Made by a program: the position numbers and the translations under genes. From positions 62,001-126,000 of the forward strand of contig NZ_JAPZSC010000006.1 of assembly GCF_027531545.1 (NCBI RefSeq): DNA of 64,000 nucleotides. Direction: 5' to 3'. Source of the DNA: Silanimonas sp. (GTDB lineage Bacteria > Pseudomonadota > Gammaproteobacteria > Xanthomonadales > Xanthomonadaceae). Under the pieces are notes generated by a model. The model saw only the letters and a program-made list of their open reading frames with translations, was not told the origin of the DNA and searched no databases. This document shows positions 24,750 through 32,147 of the stretch, one piece after another; position 1 is the stretch's first letter; each line of letters begins with the position of its first letter.

Positions 24750-26738
24750 ATGACGTATTTCGTGACCGGCGGCACCGGCTTCATCGGTCGGTTCCTGGTC
24801 AGCAAATTGCTGGCGCGCAAAGGGCAGATCCACGTCCTCGTCCGCAAGGGCTCGCAGAAGAAGTTCGAAGAGACCGCCGCGAAGATGGGTTGGGACCGCA
24901 AGCGGGTGCTCCCCGTCGTCGGTGATCTTGCCAAGGCGAAGCTTGGCCTAACGGCCACGCAGCTCAAGGCGCTCACCGGCAAGGTGAAGCACGTCTTCCA
25001 CCTGGCGGCGATCTACGACCTCACCGCCGACGCCGAATCGCAGCGCATCGCGAACGTGGAAGGCACCAAGCACGCGATGGAGTTCGCCGGCGCGGTCAAG
25101 GCCGTGTGCTTCCACCACACCAGCTCGATTGCCGCAGCCGGCCTGTACCCGGGCGTGTTCCGCGAGGACATGTTCGACGAGGCCGAAGGCCTGAACGACC
25201 CGTATTTCCGCACCAAGCACGATTCCGAAGGGCTGGTGCGCACGTCCTGCCCGGTGCCGTACCGCATCTACCGCCCCGGCGTCGTCATCGGCCACAGCAA
25301 GACGGGCGAGATCGACAAGATCGACGGCCCGTACTACCTGTTCTCGCTGATCAAGAAGATGCGGCAGACCCTGCCGCAGTGGATGCCGACGCTCGGCATC
25401 GAGGGCGGCAAGATCAACCTCGTGCCGGTCGATTTCGTGGTGGACGCGATGGACCACATCGCCCACAAGCGCGGCCTCGACGGCAAGTGCTTCCACCTGG
25501 TCGATCCGGACCCGGAGCGCATCGGCGAGGTGATGAACACCTTCGCCCGCGCCGCCCACGCGCCGGAAATGAGCATGCGCATCGATGCGCGCATGTTCGC
25601 CGTGGTGCCGGGCTACATCCGCAGCGCCATCAAGAACCTGCCGCCGGTGCAGCGCTTCTCGAAGGCCGTGTTGAAGGACCTGAAGATCCCGCGCGAGGCG
25701 CTGGGCTACATCACGTACCCGACGCGCTTCGACACCCGCGAAGTGGAGCGCGCGCTCAAGGGCAGCGGCATCACCGTGCCGAAGCTGGACACCTACGCCT
25801 GGCGCCTGTGGGACTTCTGGGAACGCCACCTCGACCCGGACCTGTTCATCGATCGCTCGCTGCGCGGCAAGGTCGAGAACAAGGTCGTGCTCATCACCGG
25901 CGGTTCGTCGGGCATCGGCCTCGCCGCCGCCCACAAGATCGCGGATGCCGGAGGCAAGGTCGTCATCGTGGCTCGCGGCGAGGAGGAACTGTTCAAGGCC
26001 CGTGACGAGATCAAGGCCAAGGGCGGGAAGTGCTTCGCCTACACCGCCGACCTCACCGACCTCGCCAGCTGCGACGAACTGATCCAGAAGGTGCAGGCCG
26101 AGATCGGCCCGGTCGACATCCTGATCAACAACGCCGGCCGCTCCATCCGTCGTTCCATCGAACTCAGCTTCGACCGCTTCCATGATTTCGAGCGGACGAT
26201 GCAGCTGAACTACTTCGGCAGCCTCCGCCTGATCATGGGCGTGCTGCCGGCGATGATCGAGCGCCGCGGCGGCCACATCATCAACATCTCGTCGATCGGC
26301 GTGCTCGCCAATTCGCCGCGCTTCTCGGCCTACGTGGCTTCGAAGGCCGCGCTCGACGCCTTCAGTCGCTGCGCCCAGGGCGAGCTGTCGGGCAAGAACA
26401 TCGCCTTCACCACGATCAACATGCCATTGGTGAAGACGCCGATGATCGCGCCGACCAAGATGTACGACTCGGTGCCGACCCTGACGCCGGAAGAGGCCGC
26501 CGACCTGATCGTCGATGCGGTGATCACCCGCAACAGCCGCGTCGCGACGCGCCTTGGCATCTTCGCCTCGGTGCTGAACTCGGTGGCGCCGAAGGCCTAC
26601 GAGATCGTGATGAACACCGCTTACGAGCTGTTCCCCGACTCGGCGGCGGCCAAGGGCATCAAGGGCATGCGCGAGGGCGAGAAGCCCTCCAACGAGCAGA
26701 TTGCCTTCGCGGCGCTGATGCGCGGCGTGCACTGGTAA
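24750..26738 (+). CDS. Two-domain fatty acyl-CoA/ACP reductase (alcohol-forming type)
   Basis: 662 residues with two dehydrogenase domains in one chain. Residues 1-370 form an NAD(P)-binding reductase like eukaryotic-type fatty acyl reductases: GGTGFIG at 7-13, active-site Y152xxxK156 and HFHL-like VFHLAAIYD. Residues 374-662 form a classical SDR: GGSSGIG at 384-390, Ser514, Y528xxxK532. Length and many blocks (REDMFDEAEGL, DGPYYLFSLIKK, YPTRFDTREVERALKG, RSLRGKVENKV, SFDRFHDFERTMQLNYFGS, MRGVHW) match, from memory, the Marinobacter dual-function reductase that converts fatty acyl-CoA to fatty alcohol in wax ester synthesis. Divergent from ACBP and TetR, which fits acyl-CoA supply and control. 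Older annotations would say only SDR oxidoreductase. Confidence 0.85.
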   Translation: MTYFVTGGTGFIGRFLVSKLLARKGQIHVLVRKGSQKKFEETAAKMGWDRKRVLPVVGDLAKAKLGLTATQLKALTGKVKHVFHLAAIYDLTADAESQRIANVEGTKHAMEFAGAVKAVCFHHTSSIAAAGLYPGVFREDMFDEAEGLNDPYFRTKHDSEGLVRTSCPVPYRIYRPGVVIGHSKTGEIDKIDGPYYLFSLIKKMRQTLPQWMPTLGIEGGKINLVPVDFVVDAMDHIAHKRGLDGKCFHLVDPDPERIGEVMNTFARAAHAPEMSMRIDARMFAVVPGYIRSAIKNLPPVQRFSKAVLKDLKIPREALGYITYPTRFDTREVERALKGSGITVPKLDTYAWRLWDFWERHLDPDLFIDRSLRGKVENKVVLITGGSSGIGLAAAHKIADAGGKVVIVARGEEELFKARDEIKAKGGKCFAYTADLTDLASCDELIQKVQAEIGPVDILINNAGRSIRRSIELSFDRFHDFERTMQLNYFGSLRLIMGVLPAMIERRGGHIINISSIGVLANSPRFSAYVASKAALDAFSRCAQGELSGKNIAFTTINMPLVKTPMIAPTKMYDSVPTLTPEEAADLIVDAVITRNSRVATRLGIFASVLNSVAPKAYEIVMNTAYELFPDSAAAKGIKGMREGEKPSNEQIAFAALMRGVHW

Positions 26739-26762
26739 ACGCTCCGGAAGACGGAAAACGGC

Positions 26763-26786
26763 GAAGCCCCGCGCAAGCGGGCCTTC
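26763..26786. terminator. Hairpin terminator after the reductase
   Basis: Stem AAGCCCCGC/GCGGGCCTT (26764-26772 with 26777-26785, one mismatch) closed by a GCAA loop. It lies 25 bases after the reductase stop and between convergent genes, so it may serve both strands. The T-run is weak (CTGCTTT). Confidence 0.55.
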
Positions 26787-26816
26787 TGCTTTCCGGGCAA
26801 CGATGGCGGGGGCGCC

Positions 26817-27809
26817 TCAGGCGCAGCGGCGCCAGCGCACCTCGGCCCCGCCACTGGCCTCCATCTGCAGGCGCACATCGCGCACGAGCGGGTAAGTCAC
26901 GGCGAGCGCACAGATCGCTTCCATGCCGCGGTCGATGCCGATGCGCGGCCGCAGGGCGACGATCATGGTGCTGCCGCTGGACCAGCTGGCCCGCTGGACC
27001 TCGGGCAGCGCGGTGATGGCTTTCGCCAGCGCGCCACGCCGTTCCTCGTCGCTGCCGGCGGCCATGGCTTGCGGGGCAGCCGGTGTGTCGGCAGCCGGGC
27101 TTGCCGCTGGGGGGGGAACGCTCGGTTCCGCAGAAGCGGCGGGTGAGGGTGCGGGAGTCGCGATCGGTGGCGATGGCTCCGGTGCTGCGAATGAGGCGAT
27201 CGACGACGGGTCGAGGTTGCCGCCCCACACCACGATGGCGAGGCCGAGCACGGAGGCGCCGATGGTGGCCAAGCGCCGCGGACGCTCGACCAGGGCCTCC
27301 GCTTCCGTGGCCACGGCTTCCTGCGTCGCGGTGTCGAGGACGTCCCGCACTTTCGACCACACGGCCGGGCCGTCGAGGCAGGACACCTTCATCCGTGCCG
27401 CCTGCGCGAGCGCGTCGCTGTCGAGGCTGCCGAGGGTCGCCACGATCACCTCGTCCATCTCCGCCTCCTGGCGGCGGCGTTCGGCGTCCAGCAAGGCGGC
27501 TGCGCCGATGAGGTAGCTGGTGCCGTGCTTGTAGATCAGCAATACGCGGCTGCTGCCGCGGGAAAGATGGCGCTCGGCGAGCGGCATCCCGCTCGGGCCT
27601 GTGACCTCCGCGGCCTGCGTGTACCCGTCTTTTCCCAGCGCCTGGACCAGGAGGTCGAGGGCTTCCCGCCAGCGGCGGCCGTCGAGGGCTTCGATGCCGA
27701 TGCGTTGTGCGTGGGCCCGCTTCTGCACGCGGTCGAACCAGAGCCGGCTGCCGAGCACGAGCGCGATGGCGACCGCGACGGCGATGAGGATCGAAACGAC
27801 GATGGACAT
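26817..27809 (-). CDS. Membrane-anchored Mrr-like protein, degenerate nuclease fold
   Basis: 330 residues from MSIVVSILIAV; a start further upstream would add a non-hydrophobic lead. An N-terminal membrane segment (about 3-22) is followed by a domain at about 38-165 with the layout of Mrr-like endonucleases (REALDLLVQALGKDGYTQAAEVTG, LLIYKHGTSYLIG). The normal catalytic Asp and the (Gln/Glu)-x-Lys motif are not intact: the equivalent of the latter reads IYKHG. A second hydrophobic segment (ATIGASVLGLAIVVWGG), a Pro/Ala-rich linker with an 8-base C tract, and a C-terminal domain with one Cys pair complete it. A DNA-cutting role is doubtful. Confidence 0.5.
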   Translation of the reverse strand: MSIVVSILIAVAVAIALVLGSRLWFDRVQKRAHAQRIGIEALDGRRWREALDLLVQALGKDGYTQAAEVTGPSGMPLAERHLSRGSSRVLLIYKHGTSYLIGAAALLDAERRRQEAEMDEVIVATLGSLDSDALAQAARMKVSCLDGPAVWSKVRDVLDTATQEAVATEAEALVERPRRLATIGASVLGLAIVVWGGNLDPSSIASFAAPEPSPPIATPAPSPAASAEPSVPPPAASPAADTPAAPQAMAAGSDEERRGALAKAITALPEVQRASWSSGSTMIVALRPRIGIDRGMEAICALAVTYPLVRDVRLQMEASGGAEVRWRRCA

Positions 27810-27857
27810 GGGGACCCGCAGTTGGAACGGACGCAGAGGGTAGCCCGCCGATGGGCA

Positions 27858-27888
27858 CAAAAAAACACGACGCCCGGAGGCGTCGTGT
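27858..27888 (-). terminator. Strong intrinsic terminator for the phasin transcript
   Basis: Perfect ten-base stem ACACGACGCC/GGCGTCGTGT (27865-27874 with 27879-27888) and CGGA loop, with a run of seven A on the plus strand (27859-27865) that reads as a U-tract on the minus-strand RNA. It lies about 75 bases past the phasin stop. Confidence 0.9.
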
Positions 27889-27964
27889 CATCAGGGTGCC
27901 CGCGATCCGGGGGCCGTGTGCGGGGAGGGAGCCTACGTCCCCAGGACGGCGGGCGAAACCGGAT

Positions 27965-28591
27965 TCAGCCCTGCGGCGCGTCGGGAGCGGCGATCGGCGC
28001 GAGCGCAGCCTTGCGGGCCTTGGCTGGCTTGGCGGCGGCCTTGGTCGTCGCCTTCTTCACCGGCTTGGCCGCCTTCTTGGCGGGCTTCGCCGCGGCCTTC
28101 TTCACGGCGGGCTTCTTCGCGGCCTTCGCCGGGGCCTTGGCGGCCGGAGCGGCGCCACGCTGCTTCAGGGCGCGGGTGAGCTGGTCGACGCGCTCGGTGA
28201 GCTCGACGAGGTCTTCGCGGCTCGGCACGCCGAGGCGGGTCAGGGCGCGCTGCACGCGCTCTTCGAACACCTTCTCGAGGCGGTCCCAGGTGTCGACGGC
28301 GCGCTCGCGGACGGTGCCCACGCGCTCTTCGACGGCGTCACGGACCGCGTCGACGCGGCCGGTGGCCAGCTTGCGGGTCGCCGTCTCGATGGTGGAGCCT
28401 TCCTTCACGAGGGCATCGAACAGCTTCGAGCCTTCGTGCTGGGCGCGCTGGAACGCACCGACGCCGGCCAGCCAGATCTGCTGCGCCGAATCGGCAAGGC
28501 CGCGAGAGAGCTGCTCGGCCTTGGCCTGGAGGTCGGCGTTGGACGCCGCGGCCGAGGGGGACTTGCGGGTCGTCTTTTTCAGCTTGGCCAT
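27965..28591 (-). CDS. Phasin-family polyhydroxyalkanoate granule protein (PhaF/PhaI-like)
   Basis: 208 residues from MAKLKKTTRK (GGAAAGG ribosome binding site just upstream on the minus strand). The phasin-like domain at about 20-135 has SAQQIWLAGVGAFQRAQHEGSKLFDALVKEG and a long coiled-coil (VERVGTVRERAVDTWDRLEKVFEERVQRALTRLGVPSREDLVELTERVDQLTRAL), very close to granule-associated proteins PhaI/PhaF. The C-terminal 65 residues are AAKPAKKAAKPVKK-type repeats, as in PhaF, which bind nucleoid DNA. Function: coating of storage granules and their distribution at division. Confidence 0.88.
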   Translation of the reverse strand: MAKLKKTTRKSPSAAASNADLQAKAEQLSRGLADSAQQIWLAGVGAFQRAQHEGSKLFDALVKEGSTIETATRKLATGRVDAVRDAVEERVGTVRERAVDTWDRLEKVFEERVQRALTRLGVPSREDLVELTERVDQLTRALKQRGAAPAAKAPAKAAKKPAVKKAAAKPAKKAAKPVKKATTKAAAKPAKARKAALAPIAAPDAPQG

Positions 28592-28672
28592 GAGCCTTTC
28601 CTGCACCTTGGGTGAGCGTGATGTGCGCGCAGTCTCGGGAGCGTGCCTAGAGCATTCACACCAGAGGCGCGC

Positions 28673-29950
28673 TCAGGGACGCGCCTTGCGCGCGCTGGCG
28701 CGACGCCGCGTGGTCGCCCGCTTCGCCGGGGCCACCTCGCGCTGCAGCATGGCCTCGACGTCGTCGAGCGAGCGACGCAGCCGGGCCGTGGTTTCGGTTT
28801 GCGGGCGACGGCGACCGACGCCATCGAGAATCGACAGACCGCGCGCGTCAAGGATCTCGTCGCGCAGCCGCAGGCCGTGGCGGGCGAACATCGGCCCCAA
28901 CTGCTCGCGGCGCTCGCGCAGGTCCTTCAGCGTGGCGCGGAAGGCGTACTCGCAGACCTTCACCCGGTTGTCGTAGCTGAAAACGCTGGTGAAGAACATC
29001 TCGCCATCGTCCTCGTCCGGCTCCATGACGATCTGGTCGGTGTCCGGATACTGGCGGGCGTATTTTTCCAGCCCGACCTGCACGCGCGACTGCAGCAAGG
29101 TGCGGAAGGTCTGCGAAAGCACGACCGGGAGGCCGCCTTCCGCGAGGCGGTCGAGACCGGCGGGGCGCTTGCCGCCGCGGCTGGCGTTGAACGGCACGAA
29201 GGGGTTCACGCCCAGCAGCAGGTCGATGCCTTTGTCGAGCGCCACCGAGGCATGCATCGTTCGCCGCAGCGCGCCGTCGACGAAGTGGTGGTCGCGGATG
29301 CACACCGGCGGATACAGGCCTGGCAGGGCGGCGCTGGCCTGCACGGCGCGCGAAATCGGCACGTCGTCCCAGTCGCGGGACCCGAAGCGCACCGCCTTGC
29401 CGCTGTCGAGGTCGACGGCGACGACATAGAGCGGACGTTCGAGTTCGCGGAAATCGTTGCTGCGGCCCTGCGTGGTGAACAGGCGGCGCAGGAAGGTCTC
29501 GACGTCGGTGTTGTCGAAGAGGCCGTTCGGGATCACGCCGCCCATGCGCGTGAGCAGCTCACCGAGCGAGGCGTTGGCGGGGTCGGCCAGTGACTCGCGA
29601 GCCCAGTTCAGCAGCAGGCTCGGTGCGCTGGCCGCACGGCGCAGGTACTCGCCGATGGCCGGCTTCAGGAACATCTCCGGGCGGAAGTGCACGTCCGCGT
29701 CGCCGGTGAGGAAGATGCGGCACATTTCCTCGGTGCTCAGGCGGTTCGCGAGGCCCGCGGCGATGAATGCGCCGGAACTCACGCCGACGTAGCAGTCGAG
29801 TCGCGTGAGGTCCAGGCCCTCGATGGCGCGGTCGAGCGCGCGCAGGGCGCCGAGCTCGTACATTCCCCCGGTGGGGCCGCCCCCAGCGATGGCGAGGCCG
29901 ATGCGGCCCTGGCTGGGCGTTCGGGGTTGGGCGGGCTGGACGACGAGCAT
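28673..29950 (-). CDS. Patatin-like phospholipase
   Basis: 425 residues from the ATG complement at 29948-29950. The patatin domain shows the oxyanion hole GGGPTGGMYELGAL (23-36), nucleophile elbow GVSSG with Ser58 at 56-60, and the catalytic Asp225 in VDGALRR, the full Ser-Asp dyad of the family. The C-terminal tail is Arg/Ala-rich (RRRASARKARP). It would hydrolyse lipid acyl esters, and with phasin and PHA-region genes close by it may act at granule or lipid-body surfaces; that link is inferred. An in-frame GTG at 30001 gives a longer, less likely version. Confidence 0.85.
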   Translation of the reverse strand: MLVVQPAQPRTPSQGRIGLAIAGGGPTGGMYELGALRALDRAIEGLDLTRLDCYVGVSSGAFIAAGLANRLSTEEMCRIFLTGDADVHFRPEMFLKPAIGEYLRRAASAPSLLLNWARESLADPANASLGELLTRMGGVIPNGLFDNTDVETFLRRLFTTQGRSNDFRELERPLYVVAVDLDSGKAVRFGSRDWDDVPISRAVQASAALPGLYPPVCIRDHHFVDGALRRTMHASVALDKGIDLLLGVNPFVPFNASRGGKRPAGLDRLAEGGLPVVLSQTFRTLLQSRVQVGLEKYARQYPDTDQIVMEPDEDDGEMFFTSVFSYDNRVKVCEYAFRATLKDLRERREQLGPMFARHGLRLRDEILDARGLSILDGVGRRRPQTETTARLRRSLDDVEAMLQREVAPAKRATTRRRASARKARP

Positions 29951-30063
29951 CGATTCGCAGGCGGTGAAGAAACTTCCCGATTCTACCCACGAACCCGGCA
30001 CGCCGTTCTGGCGCCTGCGTCACGGCCGCCGCATCATCGTGATCCCGACGGCTGCCCGCCACC
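29951..30063. promoter_or_regulatory. Divergent intergenic region
   Basis: 113 bases between the patatin-like gene and the gene at 30064. I see no strong promoter elements or dyads; GAAACTTCCCGATTC (29968-29982) is the least GC-rich part. Confidence 0.25.
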
Positions 30064-30783
30064 ATGACCGACGACGCCCACCAACGCGCCCGACTCAAAT
30101 CCGCCATCGCGCGCCGCCTCCAATGGCGTTCCGAGGCGTTCCACGCCGTGCGGAAGGAAAACACCTCGCCTCGCCTCGCCGTGCTGCGGGCCTGGCAGAC
30201 CCAGCGGCTGGAGCGCAGCTTCGAGGACGTGCTGGCCGACCCGCGCATGCACGCGGCGGGCCGGTTCTTCCTGAGCGACCTCTACGCCGACCGCGATTTC
30301 AGTGGCCGCGACCGCGACGTCGACCGGATCATGCCGATCATGGTCCACCTGCTGCCGGAAACTATGCTGCGCGCCGCGCGCGACGCCATCGAGCTGCATG
30401 TGCTGAGCCACGCGCTCGACCTGCGCATGGTGCGGGCCATGGACCGCCGTCGCTTGTCGAAGCTGGATGCGGCGCGTTACGCCGAGGTCTACCGCGAAGC
30501 CGGCCAGCCGCGGCTGCGTCGACGCCAGATCGCGCTGGTGGTGTCGGTGGGGCGGAGTCTCGACGCGGCCGTGCAGCGCCACGGCGTCCATCGCCTGCTT
30601 CGTGCCTCGCGGCTGCCGGCGCGGGCCGCGGGACTCTCGGAGCTGCAGGGCTTCCTCGAGCGGGGGTTCGACGCCTTCGCGAAGCTCGACGGCGCCGACC
30701 GATTCCTCGACCGCGTGGCGCGTGGCGAAGGCGAGGTCAGCCGCCGCTTGTTCGCCGGTGACCCGGATCCCTTCCGCCCCTAG
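30064..30783 (+). CDS. Conserved protein of unknown function
   Basis: 239 residues, Arg- and Leu-rich, predicted mostly helical, without signal peptide or membrane segment. Distinct features are a LQWRSEAFHAVRKENTSPRLAVL start region and FFLSDLYADRDFSGRDRDVDRIMPIMV followed by AIELHVLSHALDLRM. I recognise the FFLxxLY...DFxxRDxD pattern as that of a proteobacterial family without assigned function. It is divergent from the patatin-like gene and converges on the PHA-granule-region gene. Confidence 0.6.
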   Translation: MTDDAHQRARLKSAIARRLQWRSEAFHAVRKENTSPRLAVLRAWQTQRLERSFEDVLADPRMHAAGRFFLSDLYADRDFSGRDRDVDRIMPIMVHLLPETMLRAARDAIELHVLSHALDLRMVRAMDRRRLSKLDAARYAEVYREAGQPRLRRRQIALVVSVGRSLDAAVQRHGVHRLLRASRLPARAAGLSELQGFLERGFDAFAKLDGADRFLDRVARGEGEVSRRLFAGDPDPFRP

Positions 30784-30805
30784 GCGGTGGCGGCGAAGTC
30801 CGGCT

Positions 30806-31081
30806 TCAGCGGAACTGCTCTTCGATCACGCGGTCGATCTCGCGCTCGATCGAGCCCTTCAGGGCGAACAGCAGGAAGCCGAGCCGCACCATCACGTGCA
30901 CCTCTTTCGCGCTGACCGCGATCTGCCCTTCCACGCCGCTGCGGGTGAACAGCAGCGTGTTGCCCTTCCAGCCGTAGTCCACGTCGAAGCGCTCGGCGAT
31001 GCGTTCGGCGATGCGCTCCACCTTGGCTTTCGCTTCCTTCAACGGAACCGCATGGCTGCGGCGGATATCGATGTCGGTCAT
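30806..31081 (-). CDS. Polyhydroxyalkanoate granule-region protein (PHA_gran_rgn-like)
   Basis: 91 residues from MTDIDIRRSH, with AGGAGG-type ribosome binding site five bases upstream of the start. The sequence HAVPLKEAKAKVERIAERIAERFDVDYGWKGNTLLFTRSGVEGQIAVSAKEVHVMVRLGFLLFALKGSIEREIDRVIEEQF matches the small family encoded beside polyhydroxyalkanoate synthesis genes and annotated as a PHA system protein. Molecular role unknown. It is divergent from the FHA gene at 31173, with which it shares a 91-base gap. Confidence 0.8.
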   Translation of the reverse strand: MTDIDIRRSHAVPLKEAKAKVERIAERIAERFDVDYGWKGNTLLFTRSGVEGQIAVSAKEVHVMVRLGFLLFALKGSIEREIDRVIEEQFR

Positions 31082-31172
31082 GGGACCCTCCTGGCCCGCG
31101 ATTCTGTGCCATGCCGTGGCGCGTCGGCCAGCCCGTGAAGCCTGTGTTACCTTTCGCCGCGCAGGAGGCCCA

Positions 31173-32027
31173 ATGCGACTGACGTTTCCGAACGGCGAGC
31201 ATGCCGCGGTCAATCTCGAACACGGACAGGTCGGCGTGGGAAGCGCCGCCGGCGGCGGGACGACCGTCGCCATCGCGGGTCTTTCGCCCTTGCACGCCGT
31301 ATTCGCGACCGGCCGCCGCGGCAGCTGGCTGACCGTGCCGCAGGACGCCACGGTGATCGTCAATGCCCGTCCCGTGAAGCGCATCGCCTTTCTTCGCGCC
31401 GGTGACCTCGTGTGCCTTGCTGGCGTGCAGGTGCGGATGGAATCGGATCAGCCGCCGGCGGCACCCACAAGCGCCGAGATGCCGAGCCGCCGCCGGGCAC
31501 CCGACGATGGCCTCGCGTCCGGTGTCGCGAGGGCGTCATTGCGTGGCCTCAGCGGTGCGTGGTTCGGCCGTTCGCTGCCGCTGGCGTCGCCGCGCGTGCT
31601 GGGGCGCGGTGCAGGCAGTGATGTCCGCCTCGACGGCGCCGGCCTGCAGGACCGGCACGCGCAAATCGACATCGAGGATGGCGTGGCGGTGCTCCGCACG
31701 CTGTCGCCGACCGCGGTGGTGCGGGTCAACGGGCATGCGGTCCGTGCCGCGGTGCTGGCGCAGGGCGACCAGCTGGAACTCGGCGACCAGCGATTCGTCC
31801 TCGAGGCCCCCGGCCTCGGCAAGGGCGGCGAGGCGGGCGACACACCCGTGCCGGCGCGCCGTGACACGTCGACGCCGACCGCCATGCCATCGATCAACGT
31901 GCCGCATCCGGTCCCGGCGACGCCGGCGACGAAGCGCGACCTCAGTGGCCTTTACCTCTTGGTCGCCGCCGCGGCCGCGCTGGCCGCTGCCCTGACGGCC
32001 TTCTTCGTCTACGCGCCGAAGGGCTGA
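31173..32027 (+). CDS. Membrane protein with two FHA-like domains
   Basis: 284 residues from the ATG preceded by AGGAGG at 31163-31168. The first region (1-85) is a divergent FHA fold (GVGSAAGGGTTVAIAGLSPLHAVFATGRRGSWLTV, VIVNARPV). The second (about 125-210) is more typical: VLGRGAGSDVRLDGAGLQDRHAQIDIEDGVAVLRTL, VRVNGHAV, LAQGDQLELGDQRFVLEAP. A Pro/Thr-rich linker follows, then a C-terminal membrane segment (LYLLVAAAAALAAALTAFFVYA). FHA domains bind phospho-threonine; no protein kinase is adjacent, so the partner is unknown. Confidence 0.7.
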   Translation: MRLTFPNGEHAAVNLEHGQVGVGSAAGGGTTVAIAGLSPLHAVFATGRRGSWLTVPQDATVIVNARPVKRIAFLRAGDLVCLAGVQVRMESDQPPAAPTSAEMPSRRRAPDDGLASGVARASLRGLSGAWFGRSLPLASPRVLGRGAGSDVRLDGAGLQDRHAQIDIEDGVAVLRTLSPTAVVRVNGHAVRAAVLAQGDQLELGDQRFVLEAPGLGKGGEAGDTPVPARRDTSTPTAMPSINVPHPVPATPATKRDLSGLYLLVAAAAALAAALTAFFVYAPKG

Positions 32028-32042
32028 TCCCGCGGCGCGTTG

Positions 32043-32058
32043 ATGCCCAAACGGGCAT
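32043..32058 (+). terminator. Short hairpin after the FHA gene
   Basis: ATGCCC-AAAC-GGGCAT hairpin followed by TTTC, 15 bases after the FHA-gene stop. Weak intrinsic terminator at best; its tail also lies just upstream of the likely serC promoter region. Confidence 0.4.
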
Positions 32059-32103
32059 TTCGAGATTCGACTCTAATCCCCTTCACTACTGTCGATGGAA
32101 TGT

Positions 32104-32121
32104 CGACGCGTGCTAGCGTCG
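32104..32121 (+). promoter_or_regulatory. Leader hairpin upstream of serC
   Basis: CGACGC-GTGCTA-GCGTCG (32104-32109 with 32116-32121), immediately followed by TTCTTT and then by the serC ribosome binding site GGGAGG at 32135-32140. The hairpin plus T-rich tail could act as an attenuator or set RNA stability. Confidence 0.35.
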
Positions 32122-32147
32122 TTCTTTCGTCCATGGGAGGTGTGGTG

